A stretch of DNA of 64,000 nt from contig DATLNB010000059.1 of assembly GCA_035536995.1 (NCBI GenBank), positions 25,870-89,869 on the forward strand, read 5' to 3'. Origin of the DNA: AV80 sp035536995. Its GTDB lineage: Bacteria; Verrucomicrobiota; Verrucomicrobiia; Chthoniobacterales; UBA10450. The notes below the pieces were generated by a model. The model was not told where the DNA came from. It saw only the letters and a program-made list of their open reading frames with translations, and ran no database searches. This document shows positions 49,405-58,125 of the stretch, one piece after another (the stretch's first letter is position 1; every line of letters starts with the position of its first letter). The position numbers and the translations under genes were made by a program.

Positions 49405-50203
49405 CGCTTTTCTCGCCGAGCTGATTGCGGCGCGCGAAGCCCGCAAATCATTTGCGGTGGTCACGGTCGCGGCGACGAGCGGATCGGTGCCGCGCACTGC
49501 CGGATCCAAGATGCTGGTTTACGGCGACGGCCGGAGCAGCGGGACGATTGGCGGGGGGAAGTTCGAGTCGCTCGTCATCGCGGAGACATTGGAAGCGCTG
49601 CGGACGAAGACGCCGTCGCTGAAGACGTATCCATTGAGGGAAGGAGAGACGGAGTCGTTCGGCGCCATCTGTGGGGGCGAGATGACGGTCTTCATCGAGC
49701 CGCAATCGACCAGGGAAGCCTTATACCTGATCGGGGCCGGCCATTGCGCGCGGGCCATCGCGACGCTGGCCCACGAATGCGGTCTCTGCGTGACAGTCCT
49801 GGACGACCGCGCTGACCTTCTGAGCGGGCTGCCGCCGGCGGTGACGCGGATTTCCGATACGACGCCGACGAATTTCATCACGTCGCGGGAATGGCGAAAC
49901 GATGAAGCGCTTATCCTTGTCAGCCGCAATCACGAGATCGACGGCGAAGCGCTGGCGGTAGCGGTCGAGCAGAACGGGGCTGGTTATATCGGCATGATCG
50001 GGAGCAGGCGAAAAGTGCGAATGGTCTTCGACCGTCTTCGCGAACGCGGCATAAGCGAGGAGAAACTGGCGCGGGTCTTTGCGCCGCTCGGGCTCGATAT
50101 CGGCGCGGAGTCTCCGAAAGAGATCGCGGTCAGTGCTATCGCTGAAGTGCTGGCTGTGTTACGGGGACGATCGGCAAAACATCTGCGCGCGGCGCGGGAG
50201 TGA
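49397..50203 (+). CDS. xdhC: Xanthine dehydrogenase accessory protein XdhC
   Basis: Binds molybdopterin cofactor, promotes its sulfuration and inserts it into xanthine dehydrogenase. The 268-residue protein from ATG 49397 (MDDAFLAELIAAREARKSF) has the XdhC N-terminal domain (VTVAATSGSVPRTAGSKMLV, GTIGGGKFES). A Rossmann-like C-terminal domain has LYLIGAGHCARAIATLA, VLDDRADLL and GYIGMIGSRRKVRMVF. It overlaps uox by 8 bases. Its presence supports an active xdh in the same locus. Confidence 0.93.
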   Translation: MDDAFLAELIAAREARKSFAVVTVAATSGSVPRTAGSKMLVYGDGRSSGTIGGGKFESLVIAETLEALRTKTPSLKTYPLREGETESFGAICGGEMTVFIEPQSTREALYLIGAGHCARAIATLAHECGLCVTVLDDRADLLSGLPPAVTRISDTTPTNFITSREWRNDEALILVSRNHEIDGEALAVAVEQNGAGYIGMIGSRRKVRMVFDRLRERGISEEKLARVFAPLGLDIGAESPKEIAVSAIAEVLAVLRGRSAKHLRAARE

Positions 50204-50288
50204 GGCCCCGTTTGTTGTCGGGTTGATCCCGCGACGCGGGAGAAACATCTCTGAATATTTCCCCGTTTTCTCAGCGCAGAAACAGTCA

Positions 50289-50328
50289 GAGATCCTTCGA
50301 CTTCGCTGCGCTTCGCTCAGGATGACAG
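50289..50328. repeat. GAGATCCTTCGACTTCGCTG-type repeat
   Basis: GAGATCCTTCGACTTCGCTG followed by CGCTTCGCTCAGGATGACAG. This dispersed repeat form is known in many bacterial genomes. It occurs once here, between xdhC and the convergent GH25 gene. Confidence 0.6.
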
Positions 50329-50341
50329 AATTAGAAAGGCC

Positions 50342-51106
50342 TTAATCTGCCGGCACCCAGGCGTGCTCATGCCACCAGGCCGCGAGGGCTTCGTTGCTGC
50401 CGCGGAAAATATTTCGTTCTGCCTTCGCGATATTGGCCGCGCGAATCGGATAAGTGGAGCGCGGGCGGAGGTCGCAGATTCCGTCACCGGTGTATTGCCA
50501 GAGGCGCCAGTTGCTCCAGGGCGAGTTGGCCGTGGGAAGGTGGTGATAATTGGCGATCCAGAGCCAGCAATTGCCGAGAATAGCCTTGTCCGCTTGATTA
50601 ACCCCGGGAGCATTCAGGACCGCCTTGAGCCGGTAATCGCTCCCATACACGCCCGGATATTTTCCGGTCCGCTGTTTGATCCGCTCCACGAAGCGCGCGG
50701 CCTGGGAAACCGTCATGGTGCCGCCGGGATAGTGGCCGTTCTTCTCAAAATCCAGGACGAGAAGGACGCCGCTCGGTTGAATGCCGGGACCGCGATAGCT
50801 CGACTCAACCACACCGAGAAAATGTTCCGCCTGGCGGATTGGATCGGTGGCGTTGGCAAAATGATACGCGCCCCAGAGCAGGCCGGCCCGGGTCGCCGCC
50901 GTCTGCCGGGGACCGTAATAGGCGTCGCGGACCCGCGGCGGATAAGTCGCCTCATGAATAACGCCGACAACGCCTTCGCGTTTCATCTGTTCGAAGTCCA
51001 CCCGCATCAGATCGTAGTGCGACATGTTGACGACGCTGTTCCCGGCGAAGGCGGAAGAGCTCAGCGCGACCAAAAAAACGAAATTGCGGGCAAAAGAAAA
51101 TTTCAT
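50342..51106 (-). CDS. Secreted GH25 (Chalaropsis-type) lysozyme-like protein
   Basis: Probable 1,4-beta-muramidase acting on peptidoglycan. From ATG 51106 a signal peptide (MKFSFARNFVFLVALSSSAF) is cleaved near AFA. The GH25 barrel follows, with VVNMSHYDLMRVDFEQMKRE, GLLWGAYHFANATDP, and the DxE catalytic pair in LLVLDFEKN. VYGSDYRLKAVL and the substrate-side WLWIANYHHLP close the barrel. At 254 residues it is a single domain with no wall-binding repeats. It is transcribed alone and converges on xdhC. Confidence 0.85.
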   Translation of the reverse strand: MKFSFARNFVFLVALSSSAFAGNSVVNMSHYDLMRVDFEQMKREGVVGVIHEATYPPRVRDAYYGPRQTAATRAGLLWGAYHFANATDPIRQAEHFLGVVESSYRGPGIQPSGVLLVLDFEKNGHYPGGTMTVSQAARFVERIKQRTGKYPGVYGSDYRLKAVLNAPGVNQADKAILGNCWLWIANYHHLPTANSPWSNWRLWQYTGDGICDLRPRSTYPIRAANIAKAERNIFRGSNEALAAWWHEHAWVPAD

Positions 51107-51275
51107 CGGGCGGACGATCAACTGGAGGCGGCTGGCTGACAAACGGAAACGGATTTTGTCACGTGGTTGTTACCGAAAATGTCTTGCAGCTGCGCCAGAC
51201 GTTTCGGCATGATTACGAGAACTTCATCTTCACCCGCGGCTGGGTGAAAACCAGAGTATCAGGGGGTAAAAAATT

Positions 51276-54083
51276 ATGCGTCCCATTGCTTCAATGAACC
51301 GCTCCAGAACCATCGCGAGCAGCTTGCTCGCGATTTTTGCATTTGGCCTGTTCGTGTTCGCCGCGCTTGCGCCACAGCTTGGCGCGCAGGCTCCGAACGA
51401 TCCGAACGGGGTTCCCGTGATCGCGCCCGGGTCGGCCTACCGGCAGACGAACTTGTTATCGGATTCGCCCGGCCTCGCTTTCGTGCTTGATCCGCTCCTG
51501 GTCAATCCGTGGGGAATTTCGGCGACCGCGACGAGTCCGTTCTGGGTTGCGAACAACGGGACGAGCACGAGCCAGCTGATCCGCGGTGACGTTGGCGGCG
51601 CCCCCGTGGTGCTAAATCCAGCAATGCCCACGGTCACCATCCCAGGTGGTTTGCCCACCGGGACCGTCGCGAACTCGGCAGCCAGCGATTTCATCCTGCC
51701 CGGTCCGTGCGCCGGTGGAACGCCCTGCAACGCTCGTTTTCTGTTTGCCTCGATTACCGGGAACATCACCGGGTGGAACTCAAATGCGCCTGCCGCCGGC
51801 TCGACAACAGCCATCATCGCAGTGAGCAAACCGGGGCACGTTTACACCGGGCTGGCCATCGCGAACAATGGCACGAATCATCTTTACGCGGCCGATTTTG
51901 CGAACGGCAAGATCGACGTTTTTAACGCCGATTTCACCCAGGCCGATCCAGCCGCTTTCCCGTTTTCGGACGGCACCATTCCAACTTCATCGGGAAACGT
52001 TTACCACCCCTTTAACATCCAGGCGATTGGCTCCAGTCTCTATGTGACCTACGCAAAAGTGGGTGCGGGCGGTCTCGATGAGGAAGGGGTCGGCAACGGT
52101 TACGTCCGACGGTTCAACGCGAATGGCGTGCGCGACCTGAGCTTCGGGATCAATAACGGCGCGCTCAATTCGCCGTGGGGCATTACTCAGGCTCCAGCCA
52201 CCTTCGGGATTTTCGGTGGCGCCCTGCTGATCGGGAACTTCGGCGACGGGAACCCCAGCATTCACGCGTATAACCCGTCGACCGGGACGTTTCTCGGCAC
52301 GCTCCAGGACGAGTCTGGCAACGGGATCGTGATCGACGAGCTCTGGGCGCTGCAGTTCGGCAACGGCGGCGCAGGCGGAGATGTGAACACGCTCTATTTC
52401 ACGGCGGGACCCGGCGAAGAGGAGCATGGCCTCTTTGGAAAACTTAACCCGACGACCTCCTCCGCAACCTCCTTGATCCAGTTCGCGTCGGACAATTTCA
52501 CGATTGCCGAAAACAGCGGTCATATCGAAATCACTGTGACGCGGCAGGGTGACGCCTCCGGTTCCGCCTCGGTCAATTACGCTACCTTCGACCAAAGCCA
52601 ACCGAAGCACGCCTCGCAGAAATCAGATTACGAGATCGCCGAAGGAACACTGAACTTCGCACCCGGCGAGACGAGCAAGACGTTCACGGTCCTGACCGTC
52701 AATGACGGCTTCGACGAAGGGAACGAGGAGACGATCGACCTGTTCCTGAGCAATTTAACAGGCGCGGGCGCCGGGCTGGGCACCCCAAATCATTCCACCG
52801 TGACGATCACGGACGACGACGTCGGGGCCCCGACGTCGAATGCGATCGACGACACGGCGTTCTTCGTCCGCCAGCATTATCTCGATTTCCTGAACCGCGA
52901 GCCAGACGCATCCGGTTATGCTTTCTGGCAAAACGCGATCAACTCATGCGGGACCGACCGGCAGTGTGTCGAGGTCACGCGGATCAATGTGTCGGCGGCG
53001 TTCTTTCTCTCGATAGAGTTCCAGAATTCCGGTCTCGCGGCATACCTGACGCATCGAGCGGCCTTTGGCCCGACGGTGCCGAGCGGCGGGCCCGCGCCCG
53101 TCTTGTATGGCAACTTCATGCGCGATTTGCAGGCGCTGAACCGCGGCGTGGTGTTTCTCGAGCCTGGCGCGAATGAGATTCTGGAAGCGAATAAGGTGGC
53201 GTATTACAACGAATTTGTAACCCGGCCTGAGTTCGTCACGAAGTATCCCTCGACCCAGACAAATGAGCAGTACGTGGACGCATTACTCACGACCGCGAAT
53301 CTCTCGCTAAACAATCTCGTGGTTAACATGACCAATTCGCAGGAGAGCCCGGCCGCGAACCCAACCACAACAGGCGGCCTGCGGCGGCCGGCCTCCTACG
53401 GCACCGCCCGCTTCCAACTTAACGAGGCCGAGACCGCGATGACCCTCGTCGGACAGGTCGTTAACATGGACTTCACCGGTGCGCAGACCGGGGACACCAA
53501 CGATAACCTGACCAACGCTCATATCCATGCCAGCGCCACCGAGCCGCCGCCGGCCACGCGTCCCGTCGTTTGGGGATTTATCGGCGCGCCATTCAATGAC
53601 AATAACCCGAATGACGCGGTGGTGACGCCTTTGCCGGGCGGCGTGGGTGGCACTTTTAGCGGCAAGTGGGACGCGCCCGAAGGCAACGCCACCACTCTCG
53701 CCGCTCAGGTGCCTAATCTCCGGAACGGACGCGCCTACATCAACTTCCACTCAGTCCAGTTTGGTGGAGGTGAAATCCGGGGCAACTTCCCGGCTACTCA
53801 GCCCTTCCGCGATTCACTCGTGGCAGGTCTCAACGGCGGCACTGAGACGCGCGCCACGGTCCTTCGGAAAATTTCGGAGTTCCCGTTTCTCAAGGCGCGC
53901 GAATACAACACAGCCTTTGTGACGATGGAATACTTCGGATATCTCCGCCGCGATCCGGACACTTCCGGGTTTAACTTCTGGCTTAATAAGCTGAATTCGT
54001 TCAACGGCGACTTCATCCAGTCGGAGATGGTGAAGGCCTTTATTAGCGCGGCGGAATACCGGCAGCGATTCGGCCCAGGCTAA
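51276..54083 (+). CDS. Large secreted modular protein: TIGR03118, Calx-beta, DUF4214, CHRD, DUF4214
   Basis: A 935-residue exported protein with a good ribosome site (AGGGGG, nine bases before ATG 51276). A signal peptide lies in residues 1-38 (ASSLLAIFAFGLFVFAALAP). The TIGR03118 beta-propeller-like region is at about 45-390 (NLLSDSPGLAFVLDPLLVNP, then NPWGIS). A Calx-beta domain is at about 400-510 (IEITVTRQGDASGSASVNYA). A first DUF4214 at about 530-680 has QHYLDFLNREPDASGYAFW. A CHRD domain is at about 695-805 (FQLNEAETAMTLVGQVVNMD). A second DUF4214 (YLRRDPDTSGFNFWLNKLN) ends the protein. It is probably a surface or matrix protein. The ligand is unknown. Confidence 0.88.
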   Translation: MRPIASMNRSRTIASSLLAIFAFGLFVFAALAPQLGAQAPNDPNGVPVIAPGSAYRQTNLLSDSPGLAFVLDPLLVNPWGISATATSPFWVANNGTSTSQLIRGDVGGAPVVLNPAMPTVTIPGGLPTGTVANSAASDFILPGPCAGGTPCNARFLFASITGNITGWNSNAPAAGSTTAIIAVSKPGHVYTGLAIANNGTNHLYAADFANGKIDVFNADFTQADPAAFPFSDGTIPTSSGNVYHPFNIQAIGSSLYVTYAKVGAGGLDEEGVGNGYVRRFNANGVRDLSFGINNGALNSPWGITQAPATFGIFGGALLIGNFGDGNPSIHAYNPSTGTFLGTLQDESGNGIVIDELWALQFGNGGAGGDVNTLYFTAGPGEEEHGLFGKLNPTTSSATSLIQFASDNFTIAENSGHIEITVTRQGDASGSASVNYATFDQSQPKHASQKSDYEIAEGTLNFAPGETSKTFTVLTVNDGFDEGNEETIDLFLSNLTGAGAGLGTPNHSTVTITDDDVGAPTSNAIDDTAFFVRQHYLDFLNREPDASGYAFWQNAINSCGTDRQCVEVTRINVSAAFFLSIEFQNSGLAAYLTHRAAFGPTVPSGGPAPVLYGNFMRDLQALNRGVVFLEPGANEILEANKVAYYNEFVTRPEFVTKYPSTQTNEQYVDALLTTANLSLNNLVVNMTNSQESPAANPTTTGGLRRPASYGTARFQLNEAETAMTLVGQVVNMDFTGAQTGDTNDNLTNAHIHASATEPPPATRPVVWGFIGAPFNDNNPNDAVVTPLPGGVGGTFSGKWDAPEGNATTLAAQVPNLRNGRAYINFHSVQFGGGEIRGNFPATQPFRDSLVAGLNGGTETRATVLRKISEFPFLKAREYNTAFVTMEYFGYLRRDPDTSGFNFWLNKLNSFNGDFIQSEMVKAFISAAEYRQRFGPG

Positions 54084-54095
54084 GGCGTTTGTTTC

Positions 54096-56162
54096 GTGGC
54101 AGGGACGGCGCGCTGGCGCGGTCGCGAGTGGGTATGGAACCGGGCGCAGCGGGGCGTCCCCACCATTTCCTTGCAGGGCGAGCAAAATTGGCGAGCCTTA
54201 CCGGGCAGCGCCCGCGATATCTTTCCTGTAACCCGGCCCACTCTCTTGAAGCTGCTCCACGTTCTTTTCCCTTTTGCGAAACGCAATTCGCAGTCCCGCG
54301 CTGATAGCTTCGACGTCTATCGCCGGCGCGCCCTCCATTTCCCGGCGGACCAGTCGGGCCCAAATTTGAATGTCTGGTCGCCGGCGGACGCCGAAGGGTC
54401 GGTTGACGGCGCCGCCCGGCTCGCGTCGGGGATGTTGCGGAACAGCCGCTGGTTGCGCCGGAAATTTCCGGCAGCTATTTCCGAAGGGGAAGACGGGGCC
54501 TACTGCGAGTGGCTCTGCACCAGCGCGGCTGTGAAGCTCGGACTTTCCCATCGCGCGGTCGGGAATATCTCGAGCGCTTTCCGGAGCGATCCGGGCAAAC
54601 GCGTCCTCGAGCTTTATTTGCGCTCACCGAAGATCCAGCAGCGTTTTCCGCACGGACTTCTTCCAGTCGGCCAGAAGCGGTTTGTGAAATGGCTGCTGCG
54701 CGAGGGCCGGGCCAAACACAACCTGAGTGCGGCGGAAATCCTCTGGTTCCTCCACGAGACAGCCGAGCAGATTCCGCAAATGGTCCTCAAGACCTGGCTG
54801 ATCAACCTGTCGTGGCAAAAGCGTTTTCCGGCCGGACCGACTTCCGCCGGGAAAGAGCAATTCCTCGCCTGGCTCCGGACGGAATTCCCGGGTTACAGCC
54901 CGTTCGCTTCCCGTGACGCGCTCGATGCGGCGGTGCCGGCCGCCGAAGAACTCCTCCTGCACGACCAGGCGAACGCTGTTTCCGGCAACGGGAGCGGCGA
55001 AGTCCTGCGCGGCGTGAATATTCTGAGCCATTTCAGTTATCCGTCCGGCATCCAGCAGGCTGCGCTCTTCGCAAAGCGCGCGCTGGAGACCGCGCAATTC
55101 CGGGTTTCCTGCCGCGACGTCTCGGCTTTTCCCTGTTTCGATGTCGAAGATCGGGCGCCCTTTCTCGGCCTCGAAGTTTTTCCGGTCACAATCATCAACG
55201 TTTCTCCGCAGCCTTACTTCTCGGTGGCTTACGAGCGTGGAGGATTGCTCCGGCGCTCGGGGGTTTACCGGATCGCGTATTGGGCCTGGGAGCTCGACGC
55301 CATCCCGGGCGAATGGCTCGAGCTCGCGCCGCTCCTCGACGCCATTTGGGCGCCAACCGAATTTGTGGCGGAAGCTTTTCGGAACCGGATGCCGCTGCCG
55401 GTCCACGAAGTTTTGCCGGGCGTTGAGCTGAGTGAGATCGAGCCTGTCGCGAAAGCGGAGCTGGGAATTCCCGAGAGCAATTACGTTTACCTTTTCATGT
55501 TCGACATGTGCAGCCAGATGATCCGGAAAAACCCGCTCGCGGTGATCGAGGCGTTCCGGGCTGCGATCAAACCGAACGAGAAAGCAACGCTCGTCATCAA
55601 GGTGAGCCGGGGCCGTTCTCATCCGGAAGCGTTCGCCATCCTCGAAGAAGCGGCTCGCGCGGCCGGGGTTATTCTGGTGGATGAAGTTCTATCGCGCGCC
55701 CGCGCCTACGGTTTCATCCAGATGTGTGACTGCTTCGTTTCGCTTCACCGCGCGGAAGGCTTTGGGCTTTGCCTGGCGGAAGCGATGCTGATGGGCAAAC
55801 CGGTGGTGGCGACGAACTACTCGGGCAATCTCGCGTTCATGCATCCGCGCAACAGCCTCCTGGTCGATTACACAATTACCGAGATCGGGACCGATAATCC
55901 GATCTACAAAGCGGGCAACCATTGGGCGGAGGCCTCGATCGAACACGCCGCAGCGCACATGCGTTACTGCTTTGAAAATCGGGAGGCTGCGATTGCGCTC
56001 GGCGCGGCCGCCAAGACCGAGCTGGAACATAAGCTTTCGCTAAAAGCGGCCGGCGAACGAATGGCTGCGCAGCTCGCAAACGTTGGCGCTTTCGCCGCGC
56101 ATGAAATTCGGCCCTCGGGGCCGCGAGACCGCCCGGCCTTGACGGTCGTAACCGGTCGTTAG
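54096..56162 (+). CDS. Glycosyltransferase family 4-type enzyme
   Basis: A 688-residue protein, starting 12 bases after the previous stop at a GTG (54096). The first 290 residues are unique and helical (RRFKFPAA-like; FVKWLLREGRAKHNLSAAEI). The C-terminal 380 residues are a GT-B glycosyltransferase: ILSHFSYPSGIQQAALFAKR, DAIWAPTEFVAEAFR, LFMFDMCSQMIRKNPLAVIE, and the donor-site EGFGLCLAEAMLMGKPVVAT. It probably adds a sugar to a cell-surface polysaccharide. It forms the first gene of the glycan block and converges on the next gene with a 2-base gap. The start is uncertain because the N-terminus is poorly conserved. Confidence 0.82.
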   Translation: MAGTARWRGREWVWNRAQRGVPTISLQGEQNWRALPGSARDIFPVTRPTLLKLLHVLFPFAKRNSQSRADSFDVYRRRALHFPADQSGPNLNVWSPADAEGSVDGAARLASGMLRNSRWLRRKFPAAISEGEDGAYCEWLCTSAAVKLGLSHRAVGNISSAFRSDPGKRVLELYLRSPKIQQRFPHGLLPVGQKRFVKWLLREGRAKHNLSAAEILWFLHETAEQIPQMVLKTWLINLSWQKRFPAGPTSAGKEQFLAWLRTEFPGYSPFASRDALDAAVPAAEELLLHDQANAVSGNGSGEVLRGVNILSHFSYPSGIQQAALFAKRALETAQFRVSCRDVSAFPCFDVEDRAPFLGLEVFPVTIINVSPQPYFSVAYERGGLLRRSGVYRIAYWAWELDAIPGEWLELAPLLDAIWAPTEFVAEAFRNRMPLPVHEVLPGVELSEIEPVAKAELGIPESNYVYLFMFDMCSQMIRKNPLAVIEAFRAAIKPNEKATLVIKVSRGRSHPEAFAILEEAARAAGVILVDEVLSRARAYGFIQMCDCFVSLHRAEGFGLCLAEAMLMGKPVVATNYSGNLAFMHPRNSLLVDYTITEIGTDNPIYKAGNHWAEASIEHAAAHMRYCFENREAAIALGAAAKTELEHKLSLKAAGERMAAQLANVGAFAAHEIRPSGPRDRPALTVVTGR

Positions 56163-56164
56163 GC

Positions 56165-58063
56165 TTATTCGACCCGGACCGGCATCCGGATAGGTTCCGA
56201 GCCGGCCAGGGCGAACCACGAGACGCCTTCCTGGAGCATGTCGATCTCGAGGATGTAATTCCCGGGGGCGGCCGGAGCGTTCACGGTCAACGATAGTTCG
56301 ACCGTCTCACCGGGCGGCAAATCGCGCACGAGCGCGCTTCGTCCGTCATCGTGGCGAAGCATGTTGCCGTTGGCGTCCAGCCAATGATTCCCAAGGCCAA
56401 TTTGAAAACTCCCGGCCCCGCGGACCGGCGCGAGCCACGTCGTGGAGCTGCGGTTCGTTACCCGAATGCGAAAGACGGCGGGCTTTTTTGCCCGCAGCTC
56501 CGAAGCGTCCGAAGCGACTGACAGCGCCGCGCGCAATTCTCCGAGAGGCAGCGCCGAACGGGCCTGGTTCTCCTTCGCGATGTAGAGCATGTAGGGACTG
56601 GAGATCGCGCGCACGTCGCAGGAGGGGCAATTTTCCTCGGTGCTGATCACCAGCCCCCCGACAGGCGCTGTCTCAGACGACGGAACACGGCGAAAGCGCG
56701 CCGGATCTATTCCGGAGAGGGTCGCATTCCAATACGCCTGGATGGATCCGGGAATCCACGGCACGTCCACGAGATAGATCGGGTTGGCCTTGGTCGCGAT
56801 GGCCGGGTCGAAAATCTTCTGCCGATATTCGCCGTCGAACAAATGGATGCGCCTCGGGCTTGCCGCGGCCTCCCGATAACGCCATTGAAACAACGCGCCC
56901 TGCCCAAGTGTGCCGGCAATGATCATTGCCAGCGCCGAGCGCTTCGCCAGCGAGCCTGGTGTCTCGAGAAACCACGCCAGGCCGGGAGTGGCGAGCACGA
57001 GCAGGAACACCGGCACCGCAACCAGGCGAAGCATGTGGAAATGCGAATCCGTCAGCGATGCCGGGACGAGCCCGACCGCGCAGCCATAGAAGATGAAGCG
57101 CCACCAACGGTCGCCGCGATGCCGTCGCCAAACGATGACGAGGCCGATAATTGTGCAGACGAACGCCGCCGCCAGAAATTGGTAGCTGCCGAAAAGATGA
57201 ACGATCTGCTCGCGGTTCGGATCGCCGGTGATGAGGAGGCGCCGCGGATTGATGTTGCGAACGTAGTGGCGGACGAATTCCCAGAGAGCCTCAGTGAGCT
57301 CGGTCTCCGGTTTCAGATAGGTAACAATTCGGAAGCGCTGGCTCAACGCCTCCGGATTTTTTGCCGCGAAAACAAACAGGGGAACCAGCGTCACAAAATA
57401 AGCGCACCACGTCGCGGCGATTTGCTTCCACTGCGCGCGGGTCCAAAAAATTGCGAGTCCCACTGCTAGAAGCGGCGCGAACACGCGTCCGATGGAATAA
57501 CTATAAGTGAGCAGGGCCAGGGTACCCGCCAGCGTTGCGATGTCCGTCGTGCTCCATCTCGTTTTCGCGGTAGCGCGATGGAGGCAGTAGAGAAACAAGG
57601 CCAGCGCAACCGGGTAAAGGGCGACCTCAACCGCGACCCGCGCCAGCTCGAATAGCCACGGGGTTAACAACGCGGTCGTTGCGATCCAGAGAGCAACAAT
57701 CCGCGAGCGGGTGATGCGGAGTGCGAGTAATCCCAGAACAACAGCAGCAGCGATGATTGCTCCGGCGCTAACCGCTCGGGCGACGAGAACGCTGGGCCCG
57801 CTCAGGCGAAAGAGCCCGGCCAGGAGGTAAATAAAAACGGGGTTCTTATATTCGCCGAAAGCCCGAAAGTAGAACGGCCACGCGAGGCCATGCTCGTCCT
57901 TGCCTGTGGTCGCAATTGTCCAGGCGTTGTAGGAGACAGACGACTCGTCGATGTAGAAACCGGGCGGGTTGCTCCGCAGCCCAACCAGACAAAACCCGGC
58001 GGCCGCGACTGCGATAAAAACGAGCAACGCGGTCATTGGCGTCAGACGGGAGAGGCTTTTCAT
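56165..58063 (-). CDS. ArnT/PMT-like integral membrane glycosyltransferase with a C-terminal beta-sandwich
   Basis: A 632-residue protein. About eleven to twelve membrane helices run from residues 12-400, beginning MTALLVFIAVAAAGFCLVGL. The first extracytoplasmic loop carries FYIDESSVSYNAW, with the acidic residues expected of GT-C enzymes (PMT/ArnT, which transfer a sugar from a lipid carrier). Residues about 515-630 form an extracytoplasmic beta-sandwich (RIRVTNRSSTTWLAPVRGAG and a WFALAGSEPIRMPV end). This matches the tail of the methyltransferase at 61835. It starts 62 bases from the divergent YfhO-like gene, so co-regulation is likely. Confidence 0.83.
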   Translation of the reverse strand: MKSLSRLTPMTALLVFIAVAAAGFCLVGLRSNPPGFYIDESSVSYNAWTIATTGKDEHGLAWPFYFRAFGEYKNPVFIYLLAGLFRLSGPSVLVARAVSAGAIIAAAVVLGLLALRITRSRIVALWIATTALLTPWLFELARVAVEVALYPVALALFLYCLHRATAKTRWSTTDIATLAGTLALLTYSYSIGRVFAPLLAVGLAIFWTRAQWKQIAATWCAYFVTLVPLFVFAAKNPEALSQRFRIVTYLKPETELTEALWEFVRHYVRNINPRRLLITGDPNREQIVHLFGSYQFLAAAFVCTIIGLVIVWRRHRGDRWWRFIFYGCAVGLVPASLTDSHFHMLRLVAVPVFLLVLATPGLAWFLETPGSLAKRSALAMIIAGTLGQGALFQWRYREAAASPRRIHLFDGEYRQKIFDPAIATKANPIYLVDVPWIPGSIQAYWNATLSGIDPARFRRVPSSETAPVGGLVISTEENCPSCDVRAISSPYMLYIAKENQARSALPLGELRAALSVASDASELRAKKPAVFRIRVTNRSSTTWLAPVRGAGSFQIGLGNHWLDANGNMLRHDDGRSALVRDLPPGETVELSLTVNAPAAPGNYILEIDMLQEGVSWFALAGSEPIRMPVRVE

Positions 58064-58125
58064 CCGCGCTTAATCTGAGAAGCTTCCCCGTTGTTTCCTG
58101 GCCGCGTCACATTCCTCACTGAGAC

